A stretch of DNA of 64,000 bases from JBBWZH01 sp035544115 (GCA_963714145.1 OY970235.1:2108001-2172000), one strand, 5' to 3'; numbered from the stretch's first letter, positions 41,859 through 51,854 are shown. Notes: generated from the sequence alone by a model not told the origin. Numbers and translations are program-made.

Positions 41859-44300
41859 ATGCAGTTGGGGAGATCCCGGTCGTGGCCGGTCACCGCGCTC
41901 GCGGCAGTCGCGGCGATGATCGCCGGCTCGGCGGTGGCCCTGGTCGCGACCGCCACACCGGCCGCCGCGGCGACCCGATACGAGGCGGAGAGCGCGACGA
42001 TCTCGCAGGGCGTGGTGGAGTCCAACCACGCCGGCTTCACCGGTACCGGCTTCGTCAACGGCGACAACGCCGCCGGCAGCTTCACCGAGTGGACCGTGAC
42101 GGCGGCGTCGGCCGGCACCGCGACGATCGTGCTGCGGTACGCCAACGGCACCACCACGAACCGCCCGGCGGACATCAGCGTCAACGGCACGGTCGTCGTC
42201 GCGGCCCGCCCGTTCGCCGGCACCGGCTCCTGGGACACCTGGGCGGACAGCACGGTGACCGCGCCGGTCAGCGCGGGCGGCAACACCGTCCGGGTCACCG
42301 CGACCACGGCCAACGGCAACCCGAACCTGGACCGGCTGGACGTCGACGTGGCCGCGCCGGCCACCGACTTCCAGGCCGAGGACGCGACGATCTCGCAGGG
42401 CACCGTCGCCACCAACCACACCGGCTTCACCGGCACCGGCTTCGTCGACTACACCAACGTGACCGGCAGCTTCGTCGAGTGGGCGGTGAACGCGACGACC
42501 GCCGGCCCGGTGGGGCTGACGATCCGGTACGCCAACGGCACCACGGTGGCCCGGCCGATGGACATCACCGTCAACGGCACGCGGGTGGCCAACCTGCCGT
42601 TCCCCGGCACCGGCTCCTGGGACAGCTGGCAGACGCTGGCCGTGAACGGCACGCTGACCGCCGGCGCGAACACGGTCCGGGCGACCGCGACCACCGACAA
42701 CGGCGGCCCGAACACCGACCGGCTGTCGGTCGGCGCCCCCGCCGACACCCAGGCACCCACCACCCCGGGCGCGCCGAACTGCACCGCGATCGGCGAGACC
42801 GGCCTGACCCTGAACTGGGGCGCGTCCACCGACAACGTCGGCGTCGCCGGGTACGACATCTTCAACGACGGCAACAAGCTGGCCGAGGCGCCGGGCACCG
42901 CGACCGCCGCGAACCTCACCGGGCTGACCCCGAACACCCAGTACCGGCTGTCGGTGTTCGGCCGGGACGCGGCCGGCAACGTCTCGCCGAGCAGCGCGCT
43001 GGCCACCTGCACCACGTTGCGCAGCAGCGACACCCAGCCACCCAGCGCGCCCGGCAACCTGACCGCGTCCAGCGTGGGCTCCACCACCGCGCACCTGGCC
43101 TGGGCCGCGTCCACCGACAACATCGGCGTGATCGCGTACGAGGTGCGCAGCGGCGGCACGGTGCTGCAGACGCTGACCGGCACCCCGCCGGCCACCTCGG
43201 TCGACGTGACCGGGCTGGCCTGCAACAGCCCGTTCAGCCTGACCGTGGTGGCCCGGGACGCGGCGACCAACCCGTCCGCCCCGAGCAACACCGCCGCGTT
43301 CAGCACCGCCTCGTGCAGCGGCGGCAACCCCGCGGACATCACCCAGATCTCCACCGGCTGGTCGATCCCGTGGGGCATGGCCTGGCTGCCGGACGGGCAG
43401 ACCGCGCTGGTCACCGAGCGGGACACGTTCCGGGTGTTCAAGGTGACCCGGGCCGGCGCCCGGACCCAGGTCGGCACCGTGCCGAACGCGGTCACCACCG
43501 ACGGCGAGGGCGGCCTGCTCGGCGTCGCCGTCGACCCGGACTGGACCAGTAACCACTTCGTCTACTTCATGCACACCGCGTCCGAGGGCAACCGCATCGT
43601 GCGGATGACCTACACCGGCACGGCGCTGTCCGGGTACACGATCCTGGTCCAGGGCATCCGGAAGAACCGCTTCCACAACGGCGGCCGGCTGGCGTTCGGC
43701 CCGGACGGCTTCCTGTACGCGACGACCGGCGAGGCGCAGACGCCGGATCTCGCCCAGGACCGCAACTCGCTGAACGGCAAGATCCTGCGGATGACCACCG
43801 CGGGGCAGCCGGCCCCGGGGAACCCGTTCGGCACGCTGATCTACAGCTACGGCCACCGCAACCCGCAGGGCATCGCCTGGGACTCGCAGGGCCGGCTGTG
43901 GGAGGCCGAGTTCGGCAACAGCCAGTTCGACGAGCTGAACCTGATCAAGCCCGGGCTGAACTACGGCTGGCCGACCTGCGAGGGCACCTGCAGCGTGTCC
44001 GGGATGACCAACCCGAAGCGGACCTGGGCGGTCAACGTGGCCTCGCCGTCCGCGATCGCGATCGTCCGCGACGTGGTCTACATGGCCGCGCTGCGCGGCG
44101 AGCGGCTGTGGCGGATCCCGCTGGCCAGCGGGGAGGGCACCGGCACCCCGTCGGCCTTCTACGTCGGCCAGTTCGGCCGGCTGCGCACCGTGATCAAGGT
44201 CCCGGGCGCCGACCAGCTCTGGCTGTCCACCACCAACGCCGACAACAACGGGGACGGCGGCTCCGGATCGGACCTGATCTTCCGCGTCACCATCACCTGA
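41859..44300 (+). CDS. Secreted glucose/sorbosone dehydrogenase-like propeller with two CBM35 and two FN3 modules
   Basis: The 813-residue exported protein has a signal peptide, CBM35 (~40-160, RYEAESATISQG) and a second CBM35 (~163-285). Two fibronectin type III modules (~300-385 and ~395-470, each with WxASTDNxGVxxYEV/DI) follow, then a six-bladed GSDH propeller (~480-813) with GEGGLLGVAVDPDW, GGRLAFGPDGFLYATTGE, YSYGHRNPQGIAW and GLNYGWPTCEG. GSDH enzymes oxidise sugars with PQQ. AGGAGG just upstream supports ATG 41859 over the ATG at 41838. The carbohydrate modules imply it works on polymeric plant material. Confidence 0.87.
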   Translation: MQLGRSRSWPVTALAAVAAMIAGSAVALVATATPAAAATRYEAESATISQGVVESNHAGFTGTGFVNGDNAAGSFTEWTVTAASAGTATIVLRYANGTTTNRPADISVNGTVVVAARPFAGTGSWDTWADSTVTAPVSAGGNTVRVTATTANGNPNLDRLDVDVAAPATDFQAEDATISQGTVATNHTGFTGTGFVDYTNVTGSFVEWAVNATTAGPVGLTIRYANGTTVARPMDITVNGTRVANLPFPGTGSWDSWQTLAVNGTLTAGANTVRATATTDNGGPNTDRLSVGAPADTQAPTTPGAPNCTAIGETGLTLNWGASTDNVGVAGYDIFNDGNKLAEAPGTATAANLTGLTPNTQYRLSVFGRDAAGNVSPSSALATCTTLRSSDTQPPSAPGNLTASSVGSTTAHLAWAASTDNIGVIAYEVRSGGTVLQTLTGTPPATSVDVTGLACNSPFSLTVVARDAATNPSAPSNTAAFSTASCSGGNPADITQISTGWSIPWGMAWLPDGQTALVTERDTFRVFKVTRAGARTQVGTVPNAVTTDGEGGLLGVAVDPDWTSNHFVYFMHTASEGNRIVRMTYTGTALSGYTILVQGIRKNRFHNGGRLAFGPDGFLYATTGEAQTPDLAQDRNSLNGKILRMTTAGQPAPGNPFGTLIYSYGHRNPQGIAWDSQGRLWEAEFGNSQFDELNLIKPGLNYGWPTCEGTCSVSGMTNPKRTWAVNVASPSAIAIVRDVVYMAALRGERLWRIPLASGEGTGTPSAFYVGQFGRLRTVIKVPGADQLWLSTTNADNNGDGGSGSDLIFRVTIT

Positions 44301-44312
44301 TCTCCGCTCCGG

Positions 44313-44344
44313 CCGTGCGGGCAGGGGCGCCCCTGCCCGCACGG
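44313..44344 (+). terminator. Hairpin terminator/attenuator
   Basis: Perfect 15-bp arms (CCGTGCGGGCAGGGG and complement) around CG lie 12 bp after the GSDH stop and 33 bp before the next start. They may partly uncouple the two genes. Confidence 0.65.
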
Positions 44345-44377
44345 CATTCCCATCCCCTTACCTCCTGGAGCTTCCCG

Positions 44378-45592
44378 ATGCCATCCCGACGGGACTTCCT
44401 GCGAACCTCCGGAGCCGCGGTGGGCGGCGTGCTGCTCACCGGCACCCCGGTCGCCGCGCGGGCCGCCGCCACCACGAACCCACGGCCGTCCCCGGCGGTG
44501 GTGGTGCCGGCCGCCTGGCAGCTGCGCTGGTCGCCTGACCCGGCCCGGGACGGGCTGCCCGCCTTCGAGACGATCGAGGACGACCGGGCCGACTCGCACC
44601 CGGCCGGCCAGCCGCACATCTTCGCCGAGGACGACCACTACCGGTTCAACATGCACACGGTCGACCGGGACACGATGACCGACCGGCAGCGCCAGGAGGT
44701 CACCGGCATGCGCACCCCGGCCGGCGGCCCGTTCCTGCAGTGGCACCTCGGCGAGACCTGGCGGATCGCGTACTCGATGTTCATCCCGCCGGCGCTGCGG
44801 GCGACCACCACCTTCACCCACATCATGCAGATGAAGCAGCCGGGCACCGGCACCTCGCCGATCCTCACCCAGTCGCTGCGCCGGCACGGCAGCACGCCGA
44901 CGATCGAGCTGAACGTGGAGAACTCCGGCGTGGTGATCGGCTCGACGCCGCTCACCCCGCTGCAGAACAAGTGGATCGACGTCGACTTCGAGCTGACGAT
45001 CGGCAACGGCAGCGCGGGCGCGGTGCACTGGGTGATCCGGGACGGCGCCACCACCGCGGTCGACATCCAGCGCACCGGGCTGGACACGTTCCTCGCGGAC
45101 CGGGTCCGGCCCAAGTGGGGCATCTACCGCTCGCTCGGCGACACCTCGGGTTCGCTGGCGAACTGCTTCCTGTTCCTCCGGAACATGCAGGGCTTCCAGC
45201 AGGTCGGCGGTGCCACCCGGTACGAGGCGGAGAACGCGGTCATCTCGTCCGGCGCGGTGGCCAGCAACCACAGCGGTTTCTCCGGGTCCGGCTTCGTCGA
45301 CATGGCGAACGCGGCCGGCAGCTTCGTGCAGTGGACGGTCACCGCCGCGGCCGCCGGCAGCGCGACGCTGGCGATCCGGTACGCCAACGGCACCAGCACG
45401 AACCGCCCGATGGACATCGCGGTGAACGGCTCCGTGGTCGCGGCCGGCCGGGCGTTCAACGGCACCGGCAGCTGGGACACCTGGGCCACCTCGACGCTCA
45501 GCGTGCCACTGGTCGCGGGCGGCAACACGATCCGGACGACCGCCACCACGGCCAACGGCGGTCCCAACCTCGACTACATCGACCTCTCCTGA
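44378..45592 (+). CDS. Tat-exported concanavalin-fold lyase-like protein with CBM35
   Basis: The 404-residue protein opens with the twin-arginine signal SRRDFLRTSG. It then has a ~240-residue beta-jelly-roll (WRIAYSMFIPPALR, FTHIMQMKQPGTGTSPI, NKWIDVDFELTIG, PKWGIYRSL) like heparin-lyase-I/alginate-lyase type polysaccharide lyases (PF14099 group). A CBM35 follows at ~275-403. Enzymatic class and substrate cannot be fixed from sequence alone. GGAG 7 nt upstream supports ATG 44378. It is the first of three tightly spaced secreted CAZyme genes. Confidence 0.75.
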   Translation: MPSRRDFLRTSGAAVGGVLLTGTPVAARAAATTNPRPSPAVVVPAAWQLRWSPDPARDGLPAFETIEDDRADSHPAGQPHIFAEDDHYRFNMHTVDRDTMTDRQRQEVTGMRTPAGGPFLQWHLGETWRIAYSMFIPPALRATTTFTHIMQMKQPGTGTSPILTQSLRRHGSTPTIELNVENSGVVIGSTPLTPLQNKWIDVDFELTIGNGSAGAVHWVIRDGATTAVDIQRTGLDTFLADRVRPKWGIYRSLGDTSGSLANCFLFLRNMQGFQQVGGATRYEAENAVISSGAVASNHSGFSGSGFVDMANAAGSFVQWTVTAAAAGSATLAIRYANGTSTNRPMDIAVNGSVVAAGRAFNGTGSWDTWATSTLSVPLVAGGNTIRTTATTANGGPNLDYIDLS

Positions 45593-45607
45593 GATGGAGC
45601 CACGCAC

Positions 45608-47797
45608 ATGGCTACTGCCTCATCCCGCCGGCCGGCGCTCGGCCGGCTCGCCGCAGTCGTCATCGCCGCGCTCGCCCTGGTGCTCGGTATGACCGTGCTG
45701 AACCAGCCCGCGCGGGCCGACCTGATGAAACCGAGCCAGGCGTTCCTGCGCGCCTCCAGCGGCGGCCTGTTCCTGCACTGGGGCGAGCGCACCTCGCCGC
45801 AGCACACCAACTGCGCACAGTGGGAACGCGACGTGACCAACGGCGGCTGGTCCCCGGACTACTGGGTCAACGAAGGGGTCAAGCTGCACGTGCAGTACCT
45901 GGTGCTGGCCACCTTCCACAGCCGGCTCGGCTACGCCCGGCCCTGGCCGTCGGCCATCCCCGGCAGCTGCCACACCACCCGGGACTTCCTCGGCGAGCTG
46001 ATCACGGCCGCCGCCGCCAAAAACATGAAGGTCATCCTCTACATGACCGACGACCCGCAGTGGCACAACCAGGGGCTGGACTCCGGTGACTGGCTGAACT
46101 CCTCGGCGTACTCGTCCTTCAAGGGCCACGACGTCGACCTCACCACCCGGGACGGCTTCGGCGAGTTCAGCTACGACAACTTCTTCGAGGTCATGGACCG
46201 GTACCCGGACCTGGGCGGGTTCTGGATCGACAACGACAACCAGTACTGGATCGACCACGACCTCTACGAGCAGATCTACCAGCGCCGGCCGAACTACACG
46301 CTCAGCAACAACAACGAAGACACGCCGATCATGGACATGATCAGCAACGAGCAGAAGACCGGCATGACGCCCGCCTACGACTACCCGCAGGCCACCTACA
46401 CCGCGCAGCCGCGGCTGGTCGAGGCCGACTTCAAGCTGCCCAGCACCGGGAACTGGTGGTACGACGGGAACAACTCCACCGTCGACCGGCACCTCACCCT
46501 CGGCCGGCTGATCACCAACGCCGGCTCCTCGATCAAGTCGCTGATGGCCGAGACCGCGCAGGTGAACGGCCGCTTCCCGAGCAACCAGGAGGCGTTCAAC
46601 AACACCGCGAACACGTTCCTGAACCAGATCTGGGAGTCGATCGGCGGCACCGAGGGCGGCGGCTACCTGTACGGCGGCCTCAAGCCCGGCTTCTGGAACG
46701 ACGGCGCGCACGGCGTGACCACGATCAGCCGGACCAACCCCGACCTGCACTACCTCCACGTGATCACCCGGCCGTCCGGCAGCACGCTGCAGGTGCGCGA
46801 CAACGGCTACCGGATCAGCGGCGTGACCAACCTGCGCACCGGCGCGCCGGTCGCCTTCAGCCAGGCCAACGGCACGCTGTCGCTGTCCGGCATCAGCAGC
46901 TGGGACGCCGACGACACGGTCTTCAGGGTGGTTTCCAACGGCCGGACCGGCATCTACACCGGGGTCACCGCGGCGGCCAGCGCCTCGGCCAGCGGGCACG
47001 CGGCGTCGGCCGCGGTGGACGGCAACTACCTGACCTACTGGGACAGCAACAAGACGGTGCCGGTCTCGCTGACCATGGACCTCGGCTCGGCCAAGACGGT
47101 CCGGTACGTCGGGATCAACCAGCGCGAGGACTCGGTCAGCTACGCCCGCTTCGACACCGAGCAGTCGGCCCGGATCAAGGGCTACCACCTGTTCGTGAGC
47201 ACCGACGGCAGCAGCTTCGGCACCGCGGTGAAGACCGGCACGTTGCCGAGCCACCGCGGCGTGCAGTTCATCGACATCCCGGCCACCACCGCCCGGTTCG
47301 TCCGCCTGCAGGTGGACAGCACCTACGCCGCCTCCACCGACACCACCCGGTTCAAGCGGCTGCGGGTGGACGAGGCGTGGGTGGGCGGCAGCTACCCGAG
47401 CAGCGGCGGCTCGACCGCGAACCGGCTGGAGGCCGAGGACGCGGCGATCTCGCAGGGCGTGGTGGAGTCCAACCATCCCGGCTTCTCCGGTGCCGGGTTC
47501 GTCAACGGCGACAACGTCGCCAACAGCTGGACCGAGTTCACCGTGACCGCGGCGGCCGCCGGCAGCACCACGCTGACGCTGCGGTACGCCAACGGCACTG
47601 CGGTCGACCGGCCCGCCGACGTCAGCGTGAACGGCGCCGTGGTGGCGGCCGGGCACGTGTTCGCCAGCACCGGCAGCTGGGACAGCTGGGCCAGCGCCAC
47701 GTTCACCGCGCCGCTGGCCGCCGGGGCGAACACCGTCCGCGTCACGGCCACCACGGCCAACGGCAACCCCAACCTCGACTACCTGGATGTGGGGTAA
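45608..47797 (+). CDS. Secreted alpha-L-fucosidase-like GH29 with F5/8C and CBM35 modules
   Basis: The 729-residue exported enzyme has a signal peptide, then a GH29-like TIM barrel with GGLFLHWGERTS, YLVLATFHSRLGYARPWPS, MKVILYMTDDPQWH and the nucleophile region GGFWIDNDNQYW. A discoidin/F5-8C module (CBM32-like, ~450-590, VDGNYLTYWDSN) and a CBM35 (~605-729) follow. It probably releases alpha-L-fucose from plant glycans, which fits the fucD gene at 29521. It starts 15 bp after the preceding stop. Confidence 0.82.
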   Translation: MATASSRRPALGRLAAVVIAALALVLGMTVLNQPARADLMKPSQAFLRASSGGLFLHWGERTSPQHTNCAQWERDVTNGGWSPDYWVNEGVKLHVQYLVLATFHSRLGYARPWPSAIPGSCHTTRDFLGELITAAAAKNMKVILYMTDDPQWHNQGLDSGDWLNSSAYSSFKGHDVDLTTRDGFGEFSYDNFFEVMDRYPDLGGFWIDNDNQYWIDHDLYEQIYQRRPNYTLSNNNEDTPIMDMISNEQKTGMTPAYDYPQATYTAQPRLVEADFKLPSTGNWWYDGNNSTVDRHLTLGRLITNAGSSIKSLMAETAQVNGRFPSNQEAFNNTANTFLNQIWESIGGTEGGGYLYGGLKPGFWNDGAHGVTTISRTNPDLHYLHVITRPSGSTLQVRDNGYRISGVTNLRTGAPVAFSQANGTLSLSGISSWDADDTVFRVVSNGRTGIYTGVTAAASASASGHAASAAVDGNYLTYWDSNKTVPVSLTMDLGSAKTVRYVGINQREDSVSYARFDTEQSARIKGYHLFVSTDGSSFGTAVKTGTLPSHRGVQFIDIPATTARFVRLQVDSTYAASTDTTRFKRLRVDEAWVGGSYPSSGGSTANRLEAEDAAISQGVVESNHPGFSGAGFVNGDNVANSWTEFTVTAAAAGSTTLTLRYANGTAVDRPADVSVNGAVVAAGHVFASTGSWDSWASATFTAPLAAGANTVRVTATTANGNPNLDYLDVG

Positions 47798-47801
47798 CAG
47801 C

Positions 47802-49529
47802 ATGTCGCGACGACTTCTCGCCGTACTGTCGGCCGCCGCGGTCGGGCTGACCGCGGCGACGGCCGCGGTGGTCACCGGCGTGGCCACCGCGCCGCCGGCG
47901 GCGGCCTCGAACAACGGACTGTCCATCCGGCCCGCGCTGGCCTGGAGCAGCTGGAGCTTCGTCCGGCGGATGCCGACCGAGGCGAAGATCAAGGCGCAGG
48001 CCGACGCGATGGTCAGCAGCGGGCTGGCCGCGCACGGCTTCCTGTACATCAACCTCGACGACTTCTGGCAGAAGTGCGACAGCAACGGCTTCGTGGTGGA
48101 CGGGAACGGCCGGTGGGCGGTGGACACCGCGAAGTTCCCCAGCGGCATCAAGGCGCTGGCCGACTACGTCCACGGCAAGGGCTTGAAGTTCGGCTTCTAC
48201 GTGACCCCCGGCATCGCGAAGAACGCGGTCGACGCCAACACCCCGATCGCCGGCACCTCGTTCCACGCCCGGGACATCGCCGACACGTCGAAGACCGAGC
48301 GGAACTTCAACTGCAAGAACATGTTCTTCATCGACTACAGCAAGCCGGGCGCCCAGGAGTTCGTGAACTCCTGGGCCGACCAGTTCGCGTCCTGGGGCGT
48401 GGACTACCTGAAGATCGACGGGGTCGGCGCCGCCGACATCCCGGACGTGCAGGCCTGGGACACCGCGCTGCGGCAGACCGGCCGGCCGATCAACTACGCG
48501 CTGTCCAACAACCTGCCGATCGCGAACGCCACGACCTGGCGGCAGCTGGCCAACAGCTGGCGGACCCAGGGCGACGTCGAGTGCTACTGCGGCCCGGGCC
48601 CGAACGGCAGCGGCTTCCCGCTGACCGACTGGGCGCACGTGACCACCCGGTTCAACTCGGCCGCGTCCTGGCAGCAGTTCGCCGGGCCCGGCGGCTGGAA
48701 CGACCTGGACTCGCTGCAGATCGGCAACGGCGACCAGATGGGCATCACCGCCGACCAGCGCCGGTCCATGTTCACGCTGTGGGCGATGGCCGCCTCGCCG
48801 CTGATCCTCGGCAGCGACCTGACCGCGCTGACCGCCACCGACCTGGCGATGCTCACCAACGACCGGCTGATCGGCGTCGACCAGGACGGCGTGGCCGCCG
48901 CGCGCATCGTCAGCAGCGGCAGCAACCAGGTCTGGCGCAAGCGCGAGGCCAACGGCGACTTCGTGGTGGCGCTGTTCAACACCGCCACCTCGGGCACCTC
49001 GACGGTCAGCGTCACCTGGTCGCAGGTGGGCTTCAGCGGCAGCGCCGCGGTCACCGACCTGTGGTCCGGGGCGAGCCAGGGGACCATCGCCAACTCCTAC
49101 AGCGCCTCGCTGCGCCCCGGTGAGACCAGGCTGATCCGGGTCCGGCCGGGCACCGGCAGCGGCACCACGGTGGAGGGCGAGGCCGGCGTGCTCGGCGGAT
49201 CGGCCCGGGTGGCTGCGTGCGCGGCCTGCTCCGGCGGGCAGAAGGTGCGCTTCATCGGCAACGGCGCCGGCAACGACGCCACCCTCCCGGTGCCGGTGGC
49301 GGCCGCGGGAACCCGCACGCTGACGCTGTTCGGCACGGTCAGCGGGACGCGTTCGTTCTCGGTCAGCGTGAACGGCGGGGCCGCGCAGACCGTCGCGCTC
49401 ACCGGCGCCGACTTCACCAACCCGGTCAGCGCCACCGTTGCGGTGTCGTTGACCGCCGGTACGAACTCGATCCGGCTGTTCAACGACACGGCGTTCGCCC
49501 CCGACCTGGACCGCATCACCCTCAGCTGA
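47802..49529 (+). CDS. Secreted alpha-galactosidase (GH27) with C-terminal CBM35-like module
   Basis: The 575-residue exported GH27 enzyme has a signal peptide and a barrel with LAWSSWSFV, YINLDDFWQ, VDYLKIDGVGA (nucleophile Asp) and PGGWNDLDSLQIGN (acid/base Asp). After a beta domain comes a CBM35-like carbohydrate module (~450-575, VEGEAGVLGGSARVA). It starts 4 bp after the fucosidase stop; an upstream in-frame ATG at 47787 lies inside that gene and is less likely. It may debranch galactosylated pectin or galactomannan outside the cell, complementing the intracellular GH36 enzyme. Confidence 0.9.
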   Translation: MSRRLLAVLSAAAVGLTAATAAVVTGVATAPPAAASNNGLSIRPALAWSSWSFVRRMPTEAKIKAQADAMVSSGLAAHGFLYINLDDFWQKCDSNGFVVDGNGRWAVDTAKFPSGIKALADYVHGKGLKFGFYVTPGIAKNAVDANTPIAGTSFHARDIADTSKTERNFNCKNMFFIDYSKPGAQEFVNSWADQFASWGVDYLKIDGVGAADIPDVQAWDTALRQTGRPINYALSNNLPIANATTWRQLANSWRTQGDVECYCGPGPNGSGFPLTDWAHVTTRFNSAASWQQFAGPGGWNDLDSLQIGNGDQMGITADQRRSMFTLWAMAASPLILGSDLTALTATDLAMLTNDRLIGVDQDGVAAARIVSSGSNQVWRKREANGDFVVALFNTATSGTSTVSVTWSQVGFSGSAAVTDLWSGASQGTIANSYSASLRPGETRLIRVRPGTGSGTTVEGEAGVLGGSARVAACAACSGGQKVRFIGNGAGNDATLPVPVAAAGTRTLTLFGTVSGTRSFSVSVNGGAAQTVALTGADFTNPVSATVAVSLTAGTNSIRLFNDTAFAPDLDRITLS

Positions 49530-49543
49530 TCGCAAGCGCTGTA

Positions 49544-49569
49544 CGGCCGGCACCGGCCGGTGCCGGCCG
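49544..49569. terminator. Palindromic terminator between convergent genes
   Basis: A perfect 26-bp palindrome (CGGCCGGCACCGG and complement) follows the GH27 stop by 15 bp and precedes the end of the convergent expansin-like gene by 27 bp. Confidence 0.55.
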
Positions 49570-49595
49570 GTCGGTGGCCGGGGGAGGGGCGGGGC

Positions 49596-50473
49596 TCAGT
49601 ACATCCGGACCGACGTCGGGTGGGTCGCGCCGGCCGTCAGTGGCACGCCGGTCAGCGTCCGGCGGTGGCCCTGGTCGTCGGTGATCCGCAGGGTGAGCGG
49701 GCCGGGGCCGACGCCGCTGGCGGCTTCCCAGTAGTTGTAGGGCTGGCGGACCAGCGGCCGCCACCCTGACCCGGCCGCTGCTTCGACCGTGGCCACGGGG
49801 TTGCCGGTGTCCAGCAGCAGCACCGACAACCAGAACGGCGACGACCCCTCCTTGATCCGGACCCGGACCGGACCGGGCAGCGAGGGGTTCACCACCCGGG
49901 TGTAGGTGATCGGCACGATCCCGCGTACCGGGTCGGCGATCGCCGCGAAGGCCGGCACGCCGAGGTCGAGATGCCCCGGCTCGCACTCCGGGCACAGGTC
50001 GACGACGGTCACCCGGACCGTCCCGTCCGGGCCGTGGACATCCAGCACGCTCCCGCACGCCCCGGCCGCGGCGTACTCCGACGGGGAGAGCGCGACGTAC
50101 CGGCCGTTGGCCGGTACCGACGGGTACGAGCAGTTGCCCAACCCGGCCAGCGTGTAATGCGTCGCCCGGCCGGAACGCCCCGGGCCGGCCGGAACCCGGC
50201 CCGGCCGGGCCGGTAGCCGCAGCGGCCCGAGCGCGGCCGCCGGCAGCGGAACCGGCGGGGTGGCCCGGCCGCTGCCGCCCGGCCCGCTCCTCGGCGCCCC
50301 AGCCGGCGCTCCGGCCGGCGGTCCGGCCGGCGCGGCACCGGCCGCCACCGCGGCCCGGCAGGTGCGGGCTCCCGCGGGCCGGAAGCCCTGGCCAGCACGG
50401 CCACGGCCGCGGCTACGGCCAGCACCGACACCGCCGCGAACAGCACCGGGCGGCGCGGCTGGAAGGAACCCAC
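49596..50473 (-). CDS. Expansin-like protein, probable frameshift near the signal peptide
   Basis: The C-terminal ~190 residues look like a bacterial expansin. A double-psi beta-barrel comes first (ATHYTLAGLGNCSYP, YVALSPSEYAAAGACGSVLDV, VTVVDLCPECEPGHLDLG), then a CBM63-like Ig fold ending HPTSVRMY. Such proteins loosen cellulose-pectin networks without hydrolysis. The expected signal segment (RPVLFAAVSVLAVAAAV) is present from GTG 50473 but in a different frame; the two frames must join by an indel near 50380-50440. The coordinates given span both parts. It is either a real pseudogene or a sequence error. Confidence 0.6.
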
Positions 50474-50717
50474 CCGGCGCAGCGTACAGAGGAGCCGGCC
50501 GACCGCACCCGGACCGGACCGCCCCGCGACCGGCGGCGACCACCCGGGTACTGCGCGGCGCGATCAGGCCGTCCGTCGGTCACCGGCAGTGCCGGACCTG
50601 GCGCAATCGGCGGCCGGCGCCGTCACCACCCGGCCATCGACAAGGTGGTCCACGATGGTGTCTCCGCGATCGACCTGACCCGCCGGCCGTCCCGCGCGGA
50701 CCTGGCGCGCGTCGTGA

Positions 50718-51854
50718 TCAGTGCTCGGGCGCGGGGACGTGGCCGTCGACCTTGCTGCGGGGGGCCCGGTTGCGGGTCAGCAGGCGGCGGGCGGCGGCGC
50801 TGAGCCGGACACCGCGCGACGACCAGGCGTACAGGTGCTGGGACGGGCGCAGCGTCACCGCGCCGCTCAGCTTGTACCGCTGCAGGCCGGTGCCCCAGTC
50901 GACGCCGGTGGTCTCGGGCGCCGTGTACGCCCAGCGCACCACCTCGGCGTTCGAGATGGTGCCCGCGCTGTAGCGGAGCCAGTCCGGCGAGACCATGTTC
51001 GCGTACACCCAGAGCATGTCGCGGTCGAGCAGGCAGAGCGCGAACGCGGCCAGCGCCCGGTCGAGCCGGAGCGTCAGCAGCCGGACGTTGCCGGCGGACG
51101 CGTGCCGGCGGACGACCGCGTCGAAGTACACCGCCGCGACCGGGTCGTTGAACGCGCTGCTGCCATGGACCTGGATGCTGCGCCGCCGGTGGACGTCCAT
51201 CACCTCGGGCAGCGCGGCCGCCACCTCGCCGGGCGCCGCGGTCCAGGCGATGTCGGCGGTCAGCCCGTCGCCGCCGATCCGGTTCCGCGCCTTCGCGACC
51301 GCGGCCCGGGTGTTACGGGACAGGTACGCCGTGAGCGGCTGGCCGGGGACGAACCGCAACTGCGGTGCGTCAGGTCCAGGCTGGCGCGCGCTGATCGGCA
51401 GTCCGGCCAGCAGCGCGGTGGCGACCGGGTCCGGGTCGGGCAGGTCGGTCAGCCGCAACAGCCAGGGGCGGTCAAGTTGGCCGAGCGCGTGCCGGATCGC
51501 CGTGGCCAGCGCGGTCGTGGCCGGCGGGTCGGCGGCGGCGAGGCACACCGGCTCGCCCTCGACCCCGGCCGGGCCGAGCTTCCAGCAGCCGAGCCGCAGC
51601 TGACGGGCCAGCACGGCCGCGCCGGCCAGCTCGCCGCCGAGCCGGGCACCGCGGCGGACCAGCACAGCCCACGGCTCGTCCTGCGGATGGTGCCGGAGCC
51701 ACGTGTCGAGGCTCGGCCAGCGGGCGGCAAGCGGCGCGTCGGCCCGGTCGAACAGGTTGTCGAGCTCGGCCCCGTACGTCGCCAGCCGCGCACCGTGGAC
51801 GACCACGGCCGTGCTGTCCGCTAGCAGGATCGAGTCCCCGTCGGATAGCGCCAC
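50718..51854 (-). CDS. CelD/BioF2-type GNAT acetyltransferase
   Basis: The 378-residue protein resembles the GNAT-fold acyltransferases found in polysaccharide synthesis clusters (PF13480). Typical segments are LSRNTRAAVAKARNRI, EVMDVHRRRSIQVHGSSAF, YFDAVVRRHASAGNVRLLTL and the C-terminal GVDWGTGLQRYKL. It probably transfers an acyl group to a cell-surface glycan or small molecule; the substrate is unknown. GTG 51854 is preceded by GGGGGGACG. No biosynthetic partner lies next to it. Confidence 0.75.
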   Translation of the reverse strand: MALSDGDSILLADSTAVVVHGARLATYGAELDNLFDRADAPLAARWPSLDTWLRHHPQDEPWAVLVRRGARLGGELAGAAVLARQLRLGCWKLGPAGVEGEPVCLAAADPPATTALATAIRHALGQLDRPWLLRLTDLPDPDPVATALLAGLPISARQPGPDAPQLRFVPGQPLTAYLSRNTRAAVAKARNRIGGDGLTADIAWTAAPGEVAAALPEVMDVHRRRSIQVHGSSAFNDPVAAVYFDAVVRRHASAGNVRLLTLRLDRALAAFALCLLDRDMLWVYANMVSPDWLRYSAGTISNAEVVRWAYTAPETTGVDWGTGLQRYKLSGAVTLRPSQHLYAWSSRGVRLSAAARRLLTRNRAPRSKVDGHVPAPEH

